A DNA stretch of 64,000 nucleotides from Planctomycetaceae bacterium (GTDB lineage Bacteria > Planctomycetota > Planctomycetia > Pirellulales > PNKZ01). The DNA lies in the NCBI GenBank assembly GCA_016793115.1, contig JAEUIN010000345.1, positions 1 to 64,000 of the forward strand, written 5' to 3'. The notes below the pieces were generated by a model. The model ran no database searches. It was not told where the DNA came from and was given only the letters and a program-made list of their open reading frames with translations. This document shows, one piece after another, positions 43,705 to 53,262 of the stretch; the stretch's first letter is position 1, and every line of letters begins with the position of its first letter. Both the position numbers and the translations under genes were made by a program.

Positions 43705-45273
43705 TTAACCGCCGAGCGTTGCCAATTGCCGCGTTTTCAGGCCGGCCCACAAGCCGATCAGCGAGAGATAGAGCCAAGCCGAGGTCTCGCGCAAGACGAA
43801 GGCCGACGTCGGCTCGGAGCCGCAAGCGGCGGCGTAAGCGACCAGCGACAAGCCGATCCAGGCGACTAAAATCGCCGCGGCCGACATGCGCAAATCATCA
43901 CGCCAAACGGAAATCTCCGACTGTTCCAGCAATAGGCAAAGCGCGACGTGTCCCGCGGCGACCCCGACGGCGTAACCGAGGATGAACCCCTCCAAGCCGG
44001 CGACGCGGAAACCGACGTATGACGCGCAACCGCACGCCGCTAGCTTGATGAAGTTGTATGCGGCCAACACCCGCGTCTCGCCCAGCGCTTGCGGTACGCG
44101 TTCCAGCGTCGTGCTGAGCATTTGCACCCAGATCGAGAGGGCCAGCAGTACCGCGATGCCGCCGGCGGCCTGATAGCGACTGTCGTAAACCAGCCGAAAG
44201 AACGTCTCGGCCTCCAGCACGACGCCGATCACGAAAAACAGCCCCAGCGCGGTGAGGATCTCCCGCGCCGCCGCCAACTTCTCGTCGAGTTCGCGCTTCG
44301 ACCGGCGGGCATACCGTGCGAGCAACGGGTAGAGCACGGCGCCGGCCAACGTCTGCAACACCATATTTGGCAACATCGCCACGGCCAGAGCGACGCTATA
44401 AACGCCCAACTGTTCTTTCGTAACCATTCGGCCCAGCAGCAATCGGTCGACCTGCAGCGCGCAGAACGTGACCATCGTGCTCACCAACACCCAGCGTCCG
44501 AACTGAAACAGCGCCGACGCGGCGTCGCGTTCCCAAGCGAACCGGTTGCGGTGTCCGCCGAGCAGCACATGACTGCCGACGAGATTCACGGTCGCCGTCG
44601 TCAACGCCCCGACGATCATCGCCCATGCCCCGGCCGAAACGCCCGCCGCCCACAAGCACATCGCCGACACCCCGACGATCTGCGACGTCAGTTCCAACAC
44701 GGTCAAGCGCCCCAGCAGTAGATGACGGCGCACGGCGAACAGCGCCGTCGAGTTGAACCCGGCGATGAGCGAGGCCAGGGCCGCGGCAGGCAGCAGCGTC
44801 AACAATCGTGGTTCGTCGTAGGCGATCGCCGCCGGCCACGCCAGCCCGCACGCTGCGATCAGCAGTACGAAACCGCGCAGCACCTGCACCGTCCAAGCCG
44901 TGTTGTAAAACTTCGCCTCGTCGCCGCGACGATGCTGCACCAGCGCTTGCTCGATGCCGACGTCGGAGAACATCGTCAAACCTTGGATCAGAATATTGAC
45001 CAGGGCCATGACGCCGAACGCCTCAGGCATGACGAGCCGCGAAACAAGAATGTTTCCGGCCAAACGAATGACTTGACCGGCTCCGTAGCCGGCGATCGTC
45101 ACGAGCGAGCCGCGCACGAGCGAGCCGCGCGGCGGCGCGGCCTCGGCCTCGTCGGCGCCGCCGAACGCCGCGACGACTTCCGCTTCGCGCTGCAGCGCGG
45201 CGATGGGCGGAGCGGCGTGCGGAACGCCGTCGATCATGGGCGCGGACGATGGTTCGGCGGTCGTCGACATCAT
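43705..45273 (-). CDS. Wzx-type polysaccharide flippase (MOP superfamily)
   Basis: 522 residues; the ATG at 45273 lies 4 nt after the stop of the GT4 gene. About 12-14 hydrophobic helices, starting with SLVTIAGYGAGQVIRLAGNILVSRLVMPEAFGVMALVNI, which is the characteristic first helix pair of lipopolysaccharide-type Wzx/WzxC exporters, and a Phe/Asn-rich YNTAWTVQVLRG loop. It would move the lipid-linked repeat unit across the inner membrane. Last gene of the seven-gene polysaccharide operon. Confidence 0.92.
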   Translation of the reverse strand: MMSTTAEPSSAPMIDGVPHAAPPIAALQREAEVVAAFGGADEAEAAPPRGSLVRGSLVTIAGYGAGQVIRLAGNILVSRLVMPEAFGVMALVNILIQGLTMFSDVGIEQALVQHRRGDEAKFYNTAWTVQVLRGFVLLIAACGLAWPAAIAYDEPRLLTLLPAAALASLIAGFNSTALFAVRRHLLLGRLTVLELTSQIVGVSAMCLWAAGVSAGAWAMIVGALTTATVNLVGSHVLLGGHRNRFAWERDAASALFQFGRWVLVSTMVTFCALQVDRLLLGRMVTKEQLGVYSVALAVAMLPNMVLQTLAGAVLYPLLARYARRSKRELDEKLAAAREILTALGLFFVIGVVLEAETFFRLVYDSRYQAAGGIAVLLALSIWVQMLSTTLERVPQALGETRVLAAYNFIKLAACGCASYVGFRVAGLEGFILGYAVGVAAGHVALCLLLEQSEISVWRDDLRMSAAAILVAWIGLSLVAYAAACGSEPTSAFVLRETSAWLYLSLIGLWAGLKTRQLATLGG

Positions 45274-45277
45274 TGTC

Positions 45278-46555
45278 TTACTTGGCGCTCCCCGACGCAC
45301 GCTCGATCAGTTCGGCCAGCCGTGCGGCTTCCGTCCGTGAACAATGCCGCGCATTCACCCGCGCCGCCCCCTCCGCACCCCATTCCTCCAAGCGCTCGTT
45401 CGAAGCCGTGAGCAGCTCCTGCATCGCCTCGACGAGCGGCTCGACCGCGCCGGCCGGCACCAACCGCCCGCAAACGCCGTCTTCCACCAGTTCGGGGATT
45501 CCCGCGACATAAGTGCTGATCACCGGCCGATGCAAAGCCAGCGACTCCATAATCACGACCGGCAGACCTTCGGCGAAGCTCGGCAACACCAGTCCGCGCG
45601 AATTCTCGAGCGCCGCGCGAACTTCCGCTCCGCTCCGCCAGCCGAGCAACCGCACGCACTCGCCGAGCCCGAGGTCGGCGATTCGCCGCTCCAACATGCC
45701 GCGCAGCGGACCGTCGCCGACGATCGCGATCTCGAATCGCAGGCCGCGGTCGTAAAGCTTGGCCGCCGCGTCGATTAGCACGGGCAGACCCTTTTGTTCA
45801 TGCAACCGCGCCACGCACACGAGTCGCCGGGCGGCGCTCGGCGGGGTCGGTTCGACATCGTGAAACGGCGCATCGACGCCGCAATGCACGATCTTGATCT
45901 TGCGCCAATCCTCGTAAGCGCACTGCCGCAATAGTTGGCTGCGGCCATATTGGCTGATCGCGACGACCAGCGCCGCGTGACGAATTTTGTCGCCGAGGTG
46001 CAGGAATTCCGGTTTGTCGAACTCCTCCGGCCCATGAACCGTGAAGCTATAGGCCGGCCCGCCCAGCAAGCGGCACAACGCTGCGACGCTCGTCGAGTTC
46101 GTGCCGAAGTGCGCATGCACATGCTCGACCCGCCGCGCGCGGAGCATTCGCAACAGCGCGCAGGCCTCGACAAAGTAAATGAGCTGATACAGTCGGCCGC
46201 GATCCGCTCGTTTTCCCCACCTCCAAGCTTGGCGCAGCGCGGTCAAGAAGCGGCCGGGCGTTTGAACCAGCGCGACGACGGTCGCGGCCAAGAGCGCAAC
46301 CGCACCGCTTTCCAAAATCGCCGTCGTGCGCGACGCCTCGGCCTGGTCGCCGGCGTCGACCAGCGTGCCGTTCCAGCGCCGTACCGTGAACCGCTCGACC
46401 GAATAGCCCAATTGTTCCAGGGCCTGCACTTCACGGCGGATGAAACTATGGCTCGGCTGCGGATACTGGTTGACGAGATAGGCCACGCGCAAGCGGCGCG
46501 GCGTGCCTGCGGCGTTCGACGAGCTCGATCGTTCCAGCGATTCGACGGCGGTCAT
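45278..46555 (-). CDS. GT4 family glycosyltransferase
   Basis: 425 residues from ATG 46555, which overlaps the stop of the upstream GT2 gene by four bases (ATGA). GT-B fold: N-terminal domain with YLVNQYPQPSHSFIRREVQALEQLG and HVHAHFGTNSTSVAAL, acceptor region FTVHGPEEFD, C-terminal domain with RLVCVARLHEQKGLPVLIDA, the nucleotide-sugar loop LPSFAEGLPVVIMESLA (E-x7-E) and GIPELVEDGVCGRLVPAG. It uses a retaining mechanism. Donor and acceptor sugars cannot be predicted. Confidence 0.94.
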   Translation of the reverse strand: MTAVESLERSSSSNAAGTPRRLRVAYLVNQYPQPSHSFIRREVQALEQLGYSVERFTVRRWNGTLVDAGDQAEASRTTAILESGAVALLAATVVALVQTPGRFLTALRQAWRWGKRADRGRLYQLIYFVEACALLRMLRARRVEHVHAHFGTNSTSVAALCRLLGGPAYSFTVHGPEEFDKPEFLHLGDKIRHAALVVAISQYGRSQLLRQCAYEDWRKIKIVHCGVDAPFHDVEPTPPSAARRLVCVARLHEQKGLPVLIDAAAKLYDRGLRFEIAIVGDGPLRGMLERRIADLGLGECVRLLGWRSGAEVRAALENSRGLVLPSFAEGLPVVIMESLALHRPVISTYVAGIPELVEDGVCGRLVPAGAVEPLVEAMQELLTASNERLEEWGAEGAARVNARHCSRTEAARLAELIERASGSAK

Positions 46556-47577
46556 GCCGCGGCTCCCTTGTATTCGATGATCCGCGACCGACGCCCCAAC
46601 AGGCGATTCCGGTAATATTGGATTTGCCCGACCACGTTCGGCAGCTTTCCGACGACGGTGAAAAGCGCCAAGGTCGCCGCGTCGCGCCGGCTGAGTCCGC
46701 GCCGAAGGGCATGTCGACTCACGCGCCAGCCGAGCACGAGGTAGCCGGCCAATAGTAACAGACTCCACCCATGCGTCGGCCAAGCGAACACCGCGGCGGC
46801 GAGCGGCACGCTAAGACCCCAAAACCAATTGCTTCGCACTTCGCGGACCCAATGTCGCTCGGGCGGCCGGCCGTGTCGCGCGGCCCCTTCGGCGAAGGCA
46901 TGACCGGCGCGTACCGTGCGCTTCCACCATTGACTCGCGCGCGTCATGGCGGCGTCGTGCAAAGTCATTTCGGCCGCGATCCGGCGCACTTTCCAACCGG
47001 CCGCACGGAGTCGCACGCACAATTCCGGTTCTTCTCCGGCGATCAACGACGGATCGAACCCACCGACCGCTGCGAACGCCGCGACACGCATCAACGCGTC
47101 GCCGCCGCACGCCTTCGCGTCGCCGATCGGGGTGTCCCATTCCCAATCGCAAAGTTGATTGAACACCGAAGCGTCGGGCCGGCGCTCGCGACGTCGTCCG
47201 CAGACGACCGCCAGCTTCGCATCGTCTTGAAGTTCGGCAGCCGCACGCGCAAGCCAATCGTCGCGCACGACGCAATCGCCGTCCACGAACTGGACATACT
47301 CCAGATTCGGCGAAAGCTTCTTCAGCCGCTCGAATCCGGCATTGCGGGCTCGCGCCGCGGTAAACGGAATCGAAAGATCGAGGTCGACGACGTCGGCTCC
47401 GAGCGCTCGCGCCGTCGCGGCGCTGCCGTCGGTCGAGCCGGAGTCGACGTAGACGATCGCCGCGGCGCGGCCGACGAGCGATCGCAGGCAATCGCGGAGC
47501 CGCTCGCCTTCGTTGCGGCCGATCGCCACGACGCCGATCACGCCGCGGGTTACGGGGTCTTCATGCGGTTCGCTCAT
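46552..47577 (-). CDS. GT2 family glycosyltransferase with C-terminal membrane segments
   Basis: 341 residues from ATG 47577 (4-nt overlap with the preceding gene's stop). The GT-A core is VIGVVAIGRNEGERLRDCL, DSGSTDGSAATARALGADVV, the DxD-like QFVDGDCVVRDDWL and a GGFDPSLIAGEEPELCVRLR acceptor motif. After about 240, hydrophobic segments (WFWGLSVPLAAAVFAW, LLLLAGYLVLGW) anchor it to the membrane. Transfers one sugar to the lipid-linked intermediate, by family inference. Confidence 0.92.
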   Translation of the reverse strand: MSEPHEDPVTRGVIGVVAIGRNEGERLRDCLRSLVGRAAAIVYVDSGSTDGSAATARALGADVVDLDLSIPFTAARARNAGFERLKKLSPNLEYVQFVDGDCVVRDDWLARAAAELQDDAKLAVVCGRRRERRPDASVFNQLCDWEWDTPIGDAKACGGDALMRVAAFAAVGGFDPSLIAGEEPELCVRLRAAGWKVRRIAAEMTLHDAAMTRASQWWKRTVRAGHAFAEGAARHGRPPERHWVREVRSNWFWGLSVPLAAAVFAWPTHGWSLLLLAGYLVLGWRVSRHALRRGLSRRDAATLALFTVVGKLPNVVGQIQYYRNRLLGRRSRIIEYKGAAA

Positions 47578-48530
47578 GTCCCGAACCCTCGCACGAAAAC
47601 GCTGTGACGCAAGTAGTCGCCGAGCAGCCGCGGCGGATCGACGTTCTCGCGCCGTTGCAATCGCTCGCGCATTCGGCGGCATGCGTAAGCCGCGCTCCAA
47701 CAAAGGTCGACGGCGGCCGCGTAGGCGCGACCGTAGTTCTTCACGAAAAATCGTCGCCGAGAATCGAACCAATAACTCGGTCTGCGCTTCGGCTCGGTCC
47801 GCTGAGTGACGCCGGAACTGGCGCCGACAAGATGCACGACACGGCTCGCCGGCTCATACCAACAAGGGAAACCCGCTCGCGCGGCCCGCAGACAGAAATC
47901 GGTCTCTTCGTAATAAAGAAAATAGTCTTCGTCGAGCAGCCCGATCGCGTCGAACACGCTCTTGCGAACAAGCAGGCTCGCGCCGGCGACCCAATCGCTG
48001 GGGCCGGCTTCCGCGGGAACGCCCGCGAACACGATCTTGCGCCGCAGCAGTTTATCGACGACGCCCAGGCGGAGCGCTTCGGCGAACTCGCTCGCCACCG
48101 AGGGAAAACGAAAGCTCGACGCCTGCGGCGTGCCGTCAGGGTCCTCCAAGCGGCTGCCTACGAGGCCGACGTCGGGCCGGGCCTCCAAACTGCGGACCAG
48201 CGCGGCGACGGCCCCCGGTCTTACGACGGTGTCCGAGTTGAGCAGCAAGACGTACTCCGGCGTCTCGGTCGAGGCGAGCGCCGCGCGAATCGCCAGATTG
48301 TTGCCGTAGGCGAACCCGCCGTTGCGCGGAGCATCGATCACGTCGACCCACGACCAGCGCGCATCGGCCGCCGCGGTGCGAATTCGCGCCGACGAATCGT
48401 CGCCGGAGGCGTTGTCGACGACGACCACGCGCCACGCCGCGGTCCGCGAACCCTCGGCGGCGAGCGACTTCAGGCAGTCGATCGTGAGCTGCGGCGTGCG
48501 ATAATTGACGATGACGATCAGGAGCTTCAT
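47574..48530 (-). CDS. GT2 family glycosyltransferase (rhamnosyltransferase-like)
   Basis: 318 residues from ATG 48530 (4-nt ATGA overlap with the upstream gene). Motifs: KLLIVIVNYRTPQLTIDCL, VVVVDNASGDDS, GGFAYGNNLAIRAAL, the metal-binding LLLNSDTVVRPGAV, GASLLVRKSVFDAIGLLDEDYFLYYEETDFCLRAARAGF. This set matches the WcaA/WbbL-like rhamnosyltransferase branch. The C-terminal 70 residues are basic and probably membrane-associated. Confidence 0.93.
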   Translation of the reverse strand: MKLLIVIVNYRTPQLTIDCLKSLAAEGSRTAAWRVVVVDNASGDDSSARIRTAAADARWSWVDVIDAPRNGGFAYGNNLAIRAALASTETPEYVLLLNSDTVVRPGAVAALVRSLEARPDVGLVGSRLEDPDGTPQASSFRFPSVASEFAEALRLGVVDKLLRRKIVFAGVPAEAGPSDWVAGASLLVRKSVFDAIGLLDEDYFLYYEETDFCLRAARAGFPCWYEPASRVVHLVGASSGVTQRTEPKRRPSYWFDSRRRFFVKNYGRAYAAAVDLCWSAAYACRRMRERLQRRENVDPPRLLGDYLRHSVFVRGFGT

Positions 48531-49756
48531 GTCTGGGAATGCAGCGGTTGTGACGGACCGTGATGGTGCGGCGGTTGCTCGGCGCGATCCGTGCGCACCC
48601 ACACGGTCTGCCGGCGAAATAGGAACGTGTAGTAGATCGGGAGTTTGCCGGCGATATAGCGAGGTACGGCGAGCGCGAGCTGGGTGAAGGAAACGTCGCG
48701 CACGAACGCCGCGGCGACGAGCGCAATGCAGCCGACTAGGACGGTGCCGGAGACGAGGTTGACGACCAGCGCGGTGCGGCCGAAACCGACCGCCGCCGAA
48801 GCCGCGGCGAGCAGCGTCGCCCCGCACCATACCGTGCAGAGCAAGGCGAGCGGCGGCACCGCCAGGTCCAAGGCCGAGACCCACAACCGCGGCCGTCGTT
48901 GTCGCGCCCCTTCCCATGCCAGCCGCGGGACGCGCGACATCAACGTCTGCAAATGTCCATGCTCCCAACGCGTCCGCTGCGTCATCGACGCCTTCCGCGC
49001 GGCGGGCAGCGGCGCATGCACCTCCGCCGACGGACAGAACCGCGGCTCATGCCCGGCCACCAGCAGGTCGAACGAAAGTTGCATGTCCTCGACGATGTTG
49101 CCGCTCGCCAACTTGGCTCGGCTGAGCACCGACCATGGAAAGGCCATCCCCGAGCCGGTGAGCACGGCCGCGCCGCCGAGAGCGGTGAGCCCGCGCTGCC
49201 GGACCTGATTCTTGACGACGACGGCGAACCGGCTGACCACGTCGCGAGGCGACGGATTCGGCGGGGCATGCATCAGATAGCCGGCCTGCACCGGACGGCC
49301 GCTTGCCGCGCAATCGCGGGCCAGGGCGTCGAGCGTGCCGGGTCCGAGCGTGCAATCGGCGTCGACGATCACGACGACGTCGGCGTGCCCCTCGGCGAGC
49401 CGGCGCACGCCGCAATCAAGCGCGTAGCCTTTGCCCCGTTCCGTTTCACTGGTCCGCTGGACGACGATCGCCCCGCTCGAGAGCGCGGCCTCGGCCGTGC
49501 GATCGGCGCAGTTGTCGGCCACGACGAGCAGGCGATCGCCGTCCCGCAGTTGTGCGCCGACGGATCGCAGCGTGGCCCCGATCACCGCCTCCTCATTGTG
49601 CGCAGGAATGAGCACGTCGATGCGCGGGCGCGCTCCTTCGCGGCGCGTGCGCCGCGGCAGCAGCGCGGCGAGACACTCCAAGAACACGACCGCGACCGGA
49701 ATCGCCGTCGCGCCCGCCAAGACGAGCAATAAGCCGTTGAGAATCGAATTCAGCAT
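48527..49756 (-). CDS. GT2 membrane glycosyltransferase (hyaluronan/cellulose-synthase-like)
   Basis: 409 residues. An N-terminal helix (about 4-32) is followed by the GT-A domain: DVLIPAHNEEAVIGATLRS, VVADNCADRTAE, VIVDADCTLGPGTL (DxD), VEDMQLSFDLLVAGHEP and QRTRWEHGH (equivalent of QxxRW). C-terminal helices lie at about 285-310, 318-340 and 350-375. It resembles processive synthases, but the short C-terminal channel (three helices) suggests single-sugar addition to a lipid carrier. It lies 18 nt downstream of the Wzz-like gene. Confidence 0.92.
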   Translation of the reverse strand: MLNSILNGLLLVLAGATAIPVAVVFLECLAALLPRRTRREGARPRIDVLIPAHNEEAVIGATLRSVGAQLRDGDRLLVVADNCADRTAEAALSSGAIVVQRTSETERGKGYALDCGVRRLAEGHADVVVIVDADCTLGPGTLDALARDCAASGRPVQAGYLMHAPPNPSPRDVVSRFAVVVKNQVRQRGLTALGGAAVLTGSGMAFPWSVLSRAKLASGNIVEDMQLSFDLLVAGHEPRFCPSAEVHAPLPAARKASMTQRTRWEHGHLQTLMSRVPRLAWEGARQRRPRLWVSALDLAVPPLALLCTVWCGATLLAAASAAVGFGRTALVVNLVSGTVLVGCIALVAAAFVRDVSFTQLALAVPRYIAGKLPIYYTFLFRRQTVWVRTDRAEQPPHHHGPSQPLHSQT

Positions 49757-49774
49757 CGTAACGTTTGAGCGGCG

Positions 49775-51808
49775 TTAGACCGTGACTAGCCCGAGGACGG
49801 GAGCATTTACTTCGTAGAGCGCGTCGACCGTGCGGCGAGCGGCGGGCGAGGCGCGCCCCGCTTTCGCGGCGACGAACACGATCGAGGTCGTCCGCGCGGC
49901 CAGCATTTCGAGATCGATCGCGTGTTCGATGCCCGGTCCGAGCAACAAGATCGTCGAGTAGCGTCGGCCCAGTTCGTTCAACAATTCGGAAAGTCGCCGT
50001 CCGGCGAAGGCTTCCGGCGGCGGCGATCGTTCGCCGGCGGTGAGCAAATCGAACGAAGCGCCGCGCCGCACGACCGCGTCGGTCGCGAGGTCGCGATCGA
50101 GCAGCAACTCCGCCAACCCGCCGGAGCGCCGAGTCGCGACGACGCCGGCACGTCGACCGGTCCAGTCGCCTTCGACCGCCGCGGTCTCGTCGACCGCCGG
50201 CAGCGGGCGAAAACGGCTCTCCAGCGCGGCTCGTCGCGCGGCGTCGGCCGATAATTCCACGATCAACACCGTTTCGCCGCGGTGCGTGAGGCAGCGGGCC
50301 GTCTCGGCGGCCAACGCGACCGATCCCCCGCCGCTCGGCGCGTCCGAGTCGACGTCGCTCAAAAGCGCGATCGAGCCGTGTTCGCGAGCCGTTTGCTGAA
50401 TCCTCAGAGCCAACGTGCGAACGACGTCTTCCGACGACGCGCTTCCGCCGTCGCTCGGCGGATTGATCTGCGGCAGGCGTGCCGCGAGCGGTGCCTGGCG
50501 CGGCTCGCGCGGACGGCGCACGATCAGATCGAAAACCAATAGCGGCGTCGCGAGCGCGAAGAACAGGCCCAGTCCGATCCCGGCGCCGAGTTTCTTCGCG
50601 TTCGACGATTCCGGCGTCGGCCCTGGGGCGGCAGGCTGCACGACGGCGAGGTCGTGATAAGCCGAGTCACGGAGCTCTTCGTATGTCGCTCGTTGAGTCA
50701 CGGTCCGCGCCACTTCGGCCTGTGCCGAAGTCAGTTCGTTTTTCAGACGCTCTCCTTCGCTGCGCAGACCGTTCAAGCGCTCGGCCTCGGCCCGGCGACG
50801 CCCCAAGAACTCCACCACGCGCTTTTCGAGAGCCGCCGCGGCGTCGGCGTCGCCCGCCGTCGCGTCGCCGCCGAGCGAAGGCATCAGCTCGGCGAGCGCG
50901 GCCGGGTCGGTCGACGACAGCGCAGCCGTGAGTTCGTCGACCCGCCGTTGGCGTCGCGCGAAGGCTTCGCCCCGCTGCTCTTCAAGCGCGCGAAATTCGG
51001 TTTCGATGCGGCGAAATTCGGCGTCGCTGATATAGCGTTTGCCGTGCAGCCGCGCGGCGCGCTCGAACTCGTTTTTCTTCAAGGCGTGTTCCGCTTCCCG
51101 AGCCACCCGCTCCCGTTCGGCGTTTTGCTCTTCGAGCAAAAGGGCGCGGCGACGCTGGGCCGTCTCTTCCGGATCGCGGCGTTCGGCCCGCTGCGTTTCC
51201 AAGGCCGTTTCGACCGAGGCGATGTCGTCGCGCACTCGCTCCAGATCGTCGTCGACGCCGACGACGATCCGATGCTCCGCGTTGAACTCGCGCAGCGCCG
51301 CCGCGGCCGTCTTTGCGGCTTCGCGGGCCTTCCGCTCATGCGCCTCTTGCGAGGCCAAAATCTGCTCCAGCGTCGTCCGCCGCAGCTTGCCGGCATGCAC
51401 GGCGAGTTGCCGCATCACCGCATCGAGCGCGGCGCGGGTTTGCTCGGCGTCGGCGCCGCGCAGCGTGAGTTGAATCGTGTTCGAACCGGAGAGCACCTCG
51501 GCCTGCAAACCCGCGGCGAGCGCCGCCGGCGGCGGCGGATTCGTCATCGTCTCCACCGCACCGGCGAGTACCGCGTGCGATTTGACGAGCCCGACGATCG
51601 ATTGCACTTCGGGCTGCAAATACGCCGGCGCACCGACCGTCGAGCGGTTGTAGAGCATCGTGCCGACGAAGGCATAGGTCGACGAGGAGAACCGCCCCGC
51701 GAGGACGACCGCGCCGACCGCGGCCGCGGCGGCCGCCGCACCCAACAGCGGCCAGCGCCGTCGCAGGAATAGGTAAACCGGATTCTCGGGCGTTTGTTTT
51801 TCATTCAT
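49775..51808 (-). CDS. Wzz-like polysaccharide co-polymerase with decayed BY-kinase domain
   Basis: 677 residues: membrane helix about 20-42, a Wzz-type periplasmic start (FVGTMLYNRSTVGAPAYLQPEVQSIVGLV), a long Glu/Arg-rich coiled coil (about 140-400), a second membrane helix about 410-430, and a cytoplasmic C-terminal domain of about 220 residues with the layout of bacterial tyrosine kinases. In that domain the Walker A position (about 490-500) reads GGGSVALAAETARCL, lacking the GKT/S Lys. The A' motif is reduced to VLIVELSADA, and no Tyr cluster follows. Chain-length control is likely, kinase activity is not. Confidence 0.85.
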   Translation of the reverse strand: MNEKQTPENPVYLFLRRRWPLLGAAAAAAAVGAVVLAGRFSSSTYAFVGTMLYNRSTVGAPAYLQPEVQSIVGLVKSHAVLAGAVETMTNPPPPAALAAGLQAEVLSGSNTIQLTLRGADAEQTRAALDAVMRQLAVHAGKLRRTTLEQILASQEAHERKAREAAKTAAAALREFNAEHRIVVGVDDDLERVRDDIASVETALETQRAERRDPEETAQRRRALLLEEQNAERERVAREAEHALKKNEFERAARLHGKRYISDAEFRRIETEFRALEEQRGEAFARRQRRVDELTAALSSTDPAALAELMPSLGGDATAGDADAAAALEKRVVEFLGRRRAEAERLNGLRSEGERLKNELTSAQAEVARTVTQRATYEELRDSAYHDLAVVQPAAPGPTPESSNAKKLGAGIGLGLFFALATPLLVFDLIVRRPREPRQAPLAARLPQINPPSDGGSASSEDVVRTLALRIQQTAREHGSIALLSDVDSDAPSGGGSVALAAETARCLTHRGETVLIVELSADAARRAALESRFRPLPAVDETAAVEGDWTGRRAGVVATRRSGGLAELLLDRDLATDAVVRRGASFDLLTAGERSPPPEAFAGRRLSELLNELGRRYSTILLLGPGIEHAIDLEMLAARTTSIVFVAAKAGRASPAARRTVDALYEVNAPVLGLVTV

Positions 51809-51849
51809 ACGATCGGCTCGAAGGATAAGTCACGGCGCAAGCCGCGAAA

Positions 51850-53262
51850 TCAAGTTGTGTGAAACGCAGGATGTCCGGGGACCAGTCGCAGCGGCGCCAA
51901 GCGGGGGACGGACTTCGTCCAAGCGCTCGGTTCGTCGGCCGGTTTGCGGCTCGCCGCCATGCCGCCCGCCGCGCCGACGAGCGCCATCAACGGAAAACGA
52001 ATGTCGGCGGCCAGCCATACTGTGCCGAAGAGCACGGTGAGCACGACGAGCGCGCCGAACGTCGCCGCTCCGAGTGCTCGAAAACCTCCGTCGTCGCTCC
52101 GCAACAGCGTGCTCGCGTACCACGCGCCGAGCAAACAGAGCCCGAGAAAGAGCGCAAGCCCGGCGTAGCCGTAGAGCAGAGTGAATTGCAGGTAATGGTT
52201 GTCGATCGAAGCGAACATTTGCCGCAGATGCTCTTCCACATAGGGAATCTTCTGCGTCGTGCCGACCAGCGCGGCCGTGCCGTAGCCCGACCAGCCGGCA
52301 TGGGCCAACGCCTCTTCGTACACGCGTACCTGCAAGATGCGGTGCGTCGTACCGGAATAGGGCACCCATTCGCCGCGAATCTCGATCGCCGTCGTCGGCC
52401 GCTCGCCCGACCAATGATGCAGGAGATCGATCACGGCGTCGCGACCGCTCCACAGCAACCCCGCAGCTAAGATTGCCGGCACGAGAATCGGCCAACGTAG
52501 TCGCGGCGACAGAATCGCCGTCGTCGTCAGTAAAGTCGCGGCGATGCCGATTTGCGGCCCGCGCGACATCGTGAAGAACGCTCCCGCCGCCGCCGCCCAA
52601 GGCGCAAATCGCCACCATTTCGGCCCAAGTCCTTCTCGGGCCCGGCGTGAGGCTGCGAGTGCGAAGGGATACAGCACGACCATCTGCAGGCCGAAGAAGA
52701 TTGGATGCATGAGCGGACCGTCGGCGCGTTTCATTCCCCACCGAATGTCGGTCAAACCTTGAAGCGAGCCGGCGTAGCCGAGCGCGATTTGCACCGGATT
52801 GATCCGCGTGATCGATTCGAAGGCCGACCATGCGCCGAGCACGAGACAGCAGCCGGCCAGAAGCGGCAGCAACCGTTCGCCGTCGGCGAAGCTGCGCCAA
52901 GCGAGGCGGCCGAGGGCGTAGGGGGCGAGCCACTGCACGGCGATGTCGATCAGCGCCGTCGCAAACGGCTCCGACGTGCTCAACTCCGTTACGATTTGCG
53001 ACACGACGAGCGCGACCACGAGGAAGTCGGCCAGATTCGGACGCAGCTTCCAACGCGTTTGCGGATGCAGCGCCACGCATCCGACGGCCAACAGTGCGCA
53101 GGCGATCCGCATGTCGATCAACGTCGCCCCGAGTTCACGCAGCAGCCAATTGGGCACCAGCATCGACGTCGCCAGCGCCAACGCCGCCGCTTCGCGCGGG
53201 CCGCGCGCAACGGCCGCGCCGACGATCACAAGTGCGCAGAGAATAAAGACGGCGATAAACAT
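51850..53262 (-). CDS. O-antigen ligase/polymerase-like membrane protein (Wzy/WaaL)
   Basis: 470 residues from ATG 53262, with about 12 hydrophobic helices. A periplasmic loop of about 90 residues sits near 290-375 and contains WVPYSGTTHRILQVRVYEEALAHAGWSGYGTAALVG and a conserved-looking DNHYLQFTLLYGYAGLALF. This is the typical location and style of the Wzy_C/O-antigen ligase loop, whose Arg and His residues bind the polyprenyl-linked sugar chain. It could polymerise repeat units or ligate the polymer; the presence of Wzx and Wzz favours polymerase. First gene of the operon; no SD is visible. Confidence 0.88.
   Translation of the reverse strand: MFIAVFILCALVIVGAAVARGPREAAALALATSMLVPNWLLRELGATLIDMRIACALLAVGCVALHPQTRWKLRPNLADFLVVALVVSQIVTELSTSEPFATALIDIAVQWLAPYALGRLAWRSFADGERLLPLLAGCCLVLGAWSAFESITRINPVQIALGYAGSLQGLTDIRWGMKRADGPLMHPIFFGLQMVVLYPFALAASRRAREGLGPKWWRFAPWAAAAGAFFTMSRGPQIGIAATLLTTTAILSPRLRWPILVPAILAAGLLWSGRDAVIDLLHHWSGERPTTAIEIRGEWVPYSGTTHRILQVRVYEEALAHAGWSGYGTAALVGTTQKIPYVEEHLRQMFASIDNHYLQFTLLYGYAGLALFLGLCLLGAWYASTLLRSDDGGFRALGAATFGALVVLTVLFGTVWLAADIRFPLMALVGAAGGMAASRKPADEPSAWTKSVPRLAPLRLVPGHPAFHTT

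Noticed and set aside
40745..43708. 987-residue open frame antisense to the histidine kinase
   Set aside because: It is a mirror of the kinase gene, with no motifs and typical antisense composition (Arg, His, Ala).
49775..51808. Active bacterial tyrosine kinase (Wzc-type)
   Set aside because: No GKT/S Walker A Lys and no C-terminal Tyr cluster; retained only as a Wzz-like co-polymerase.
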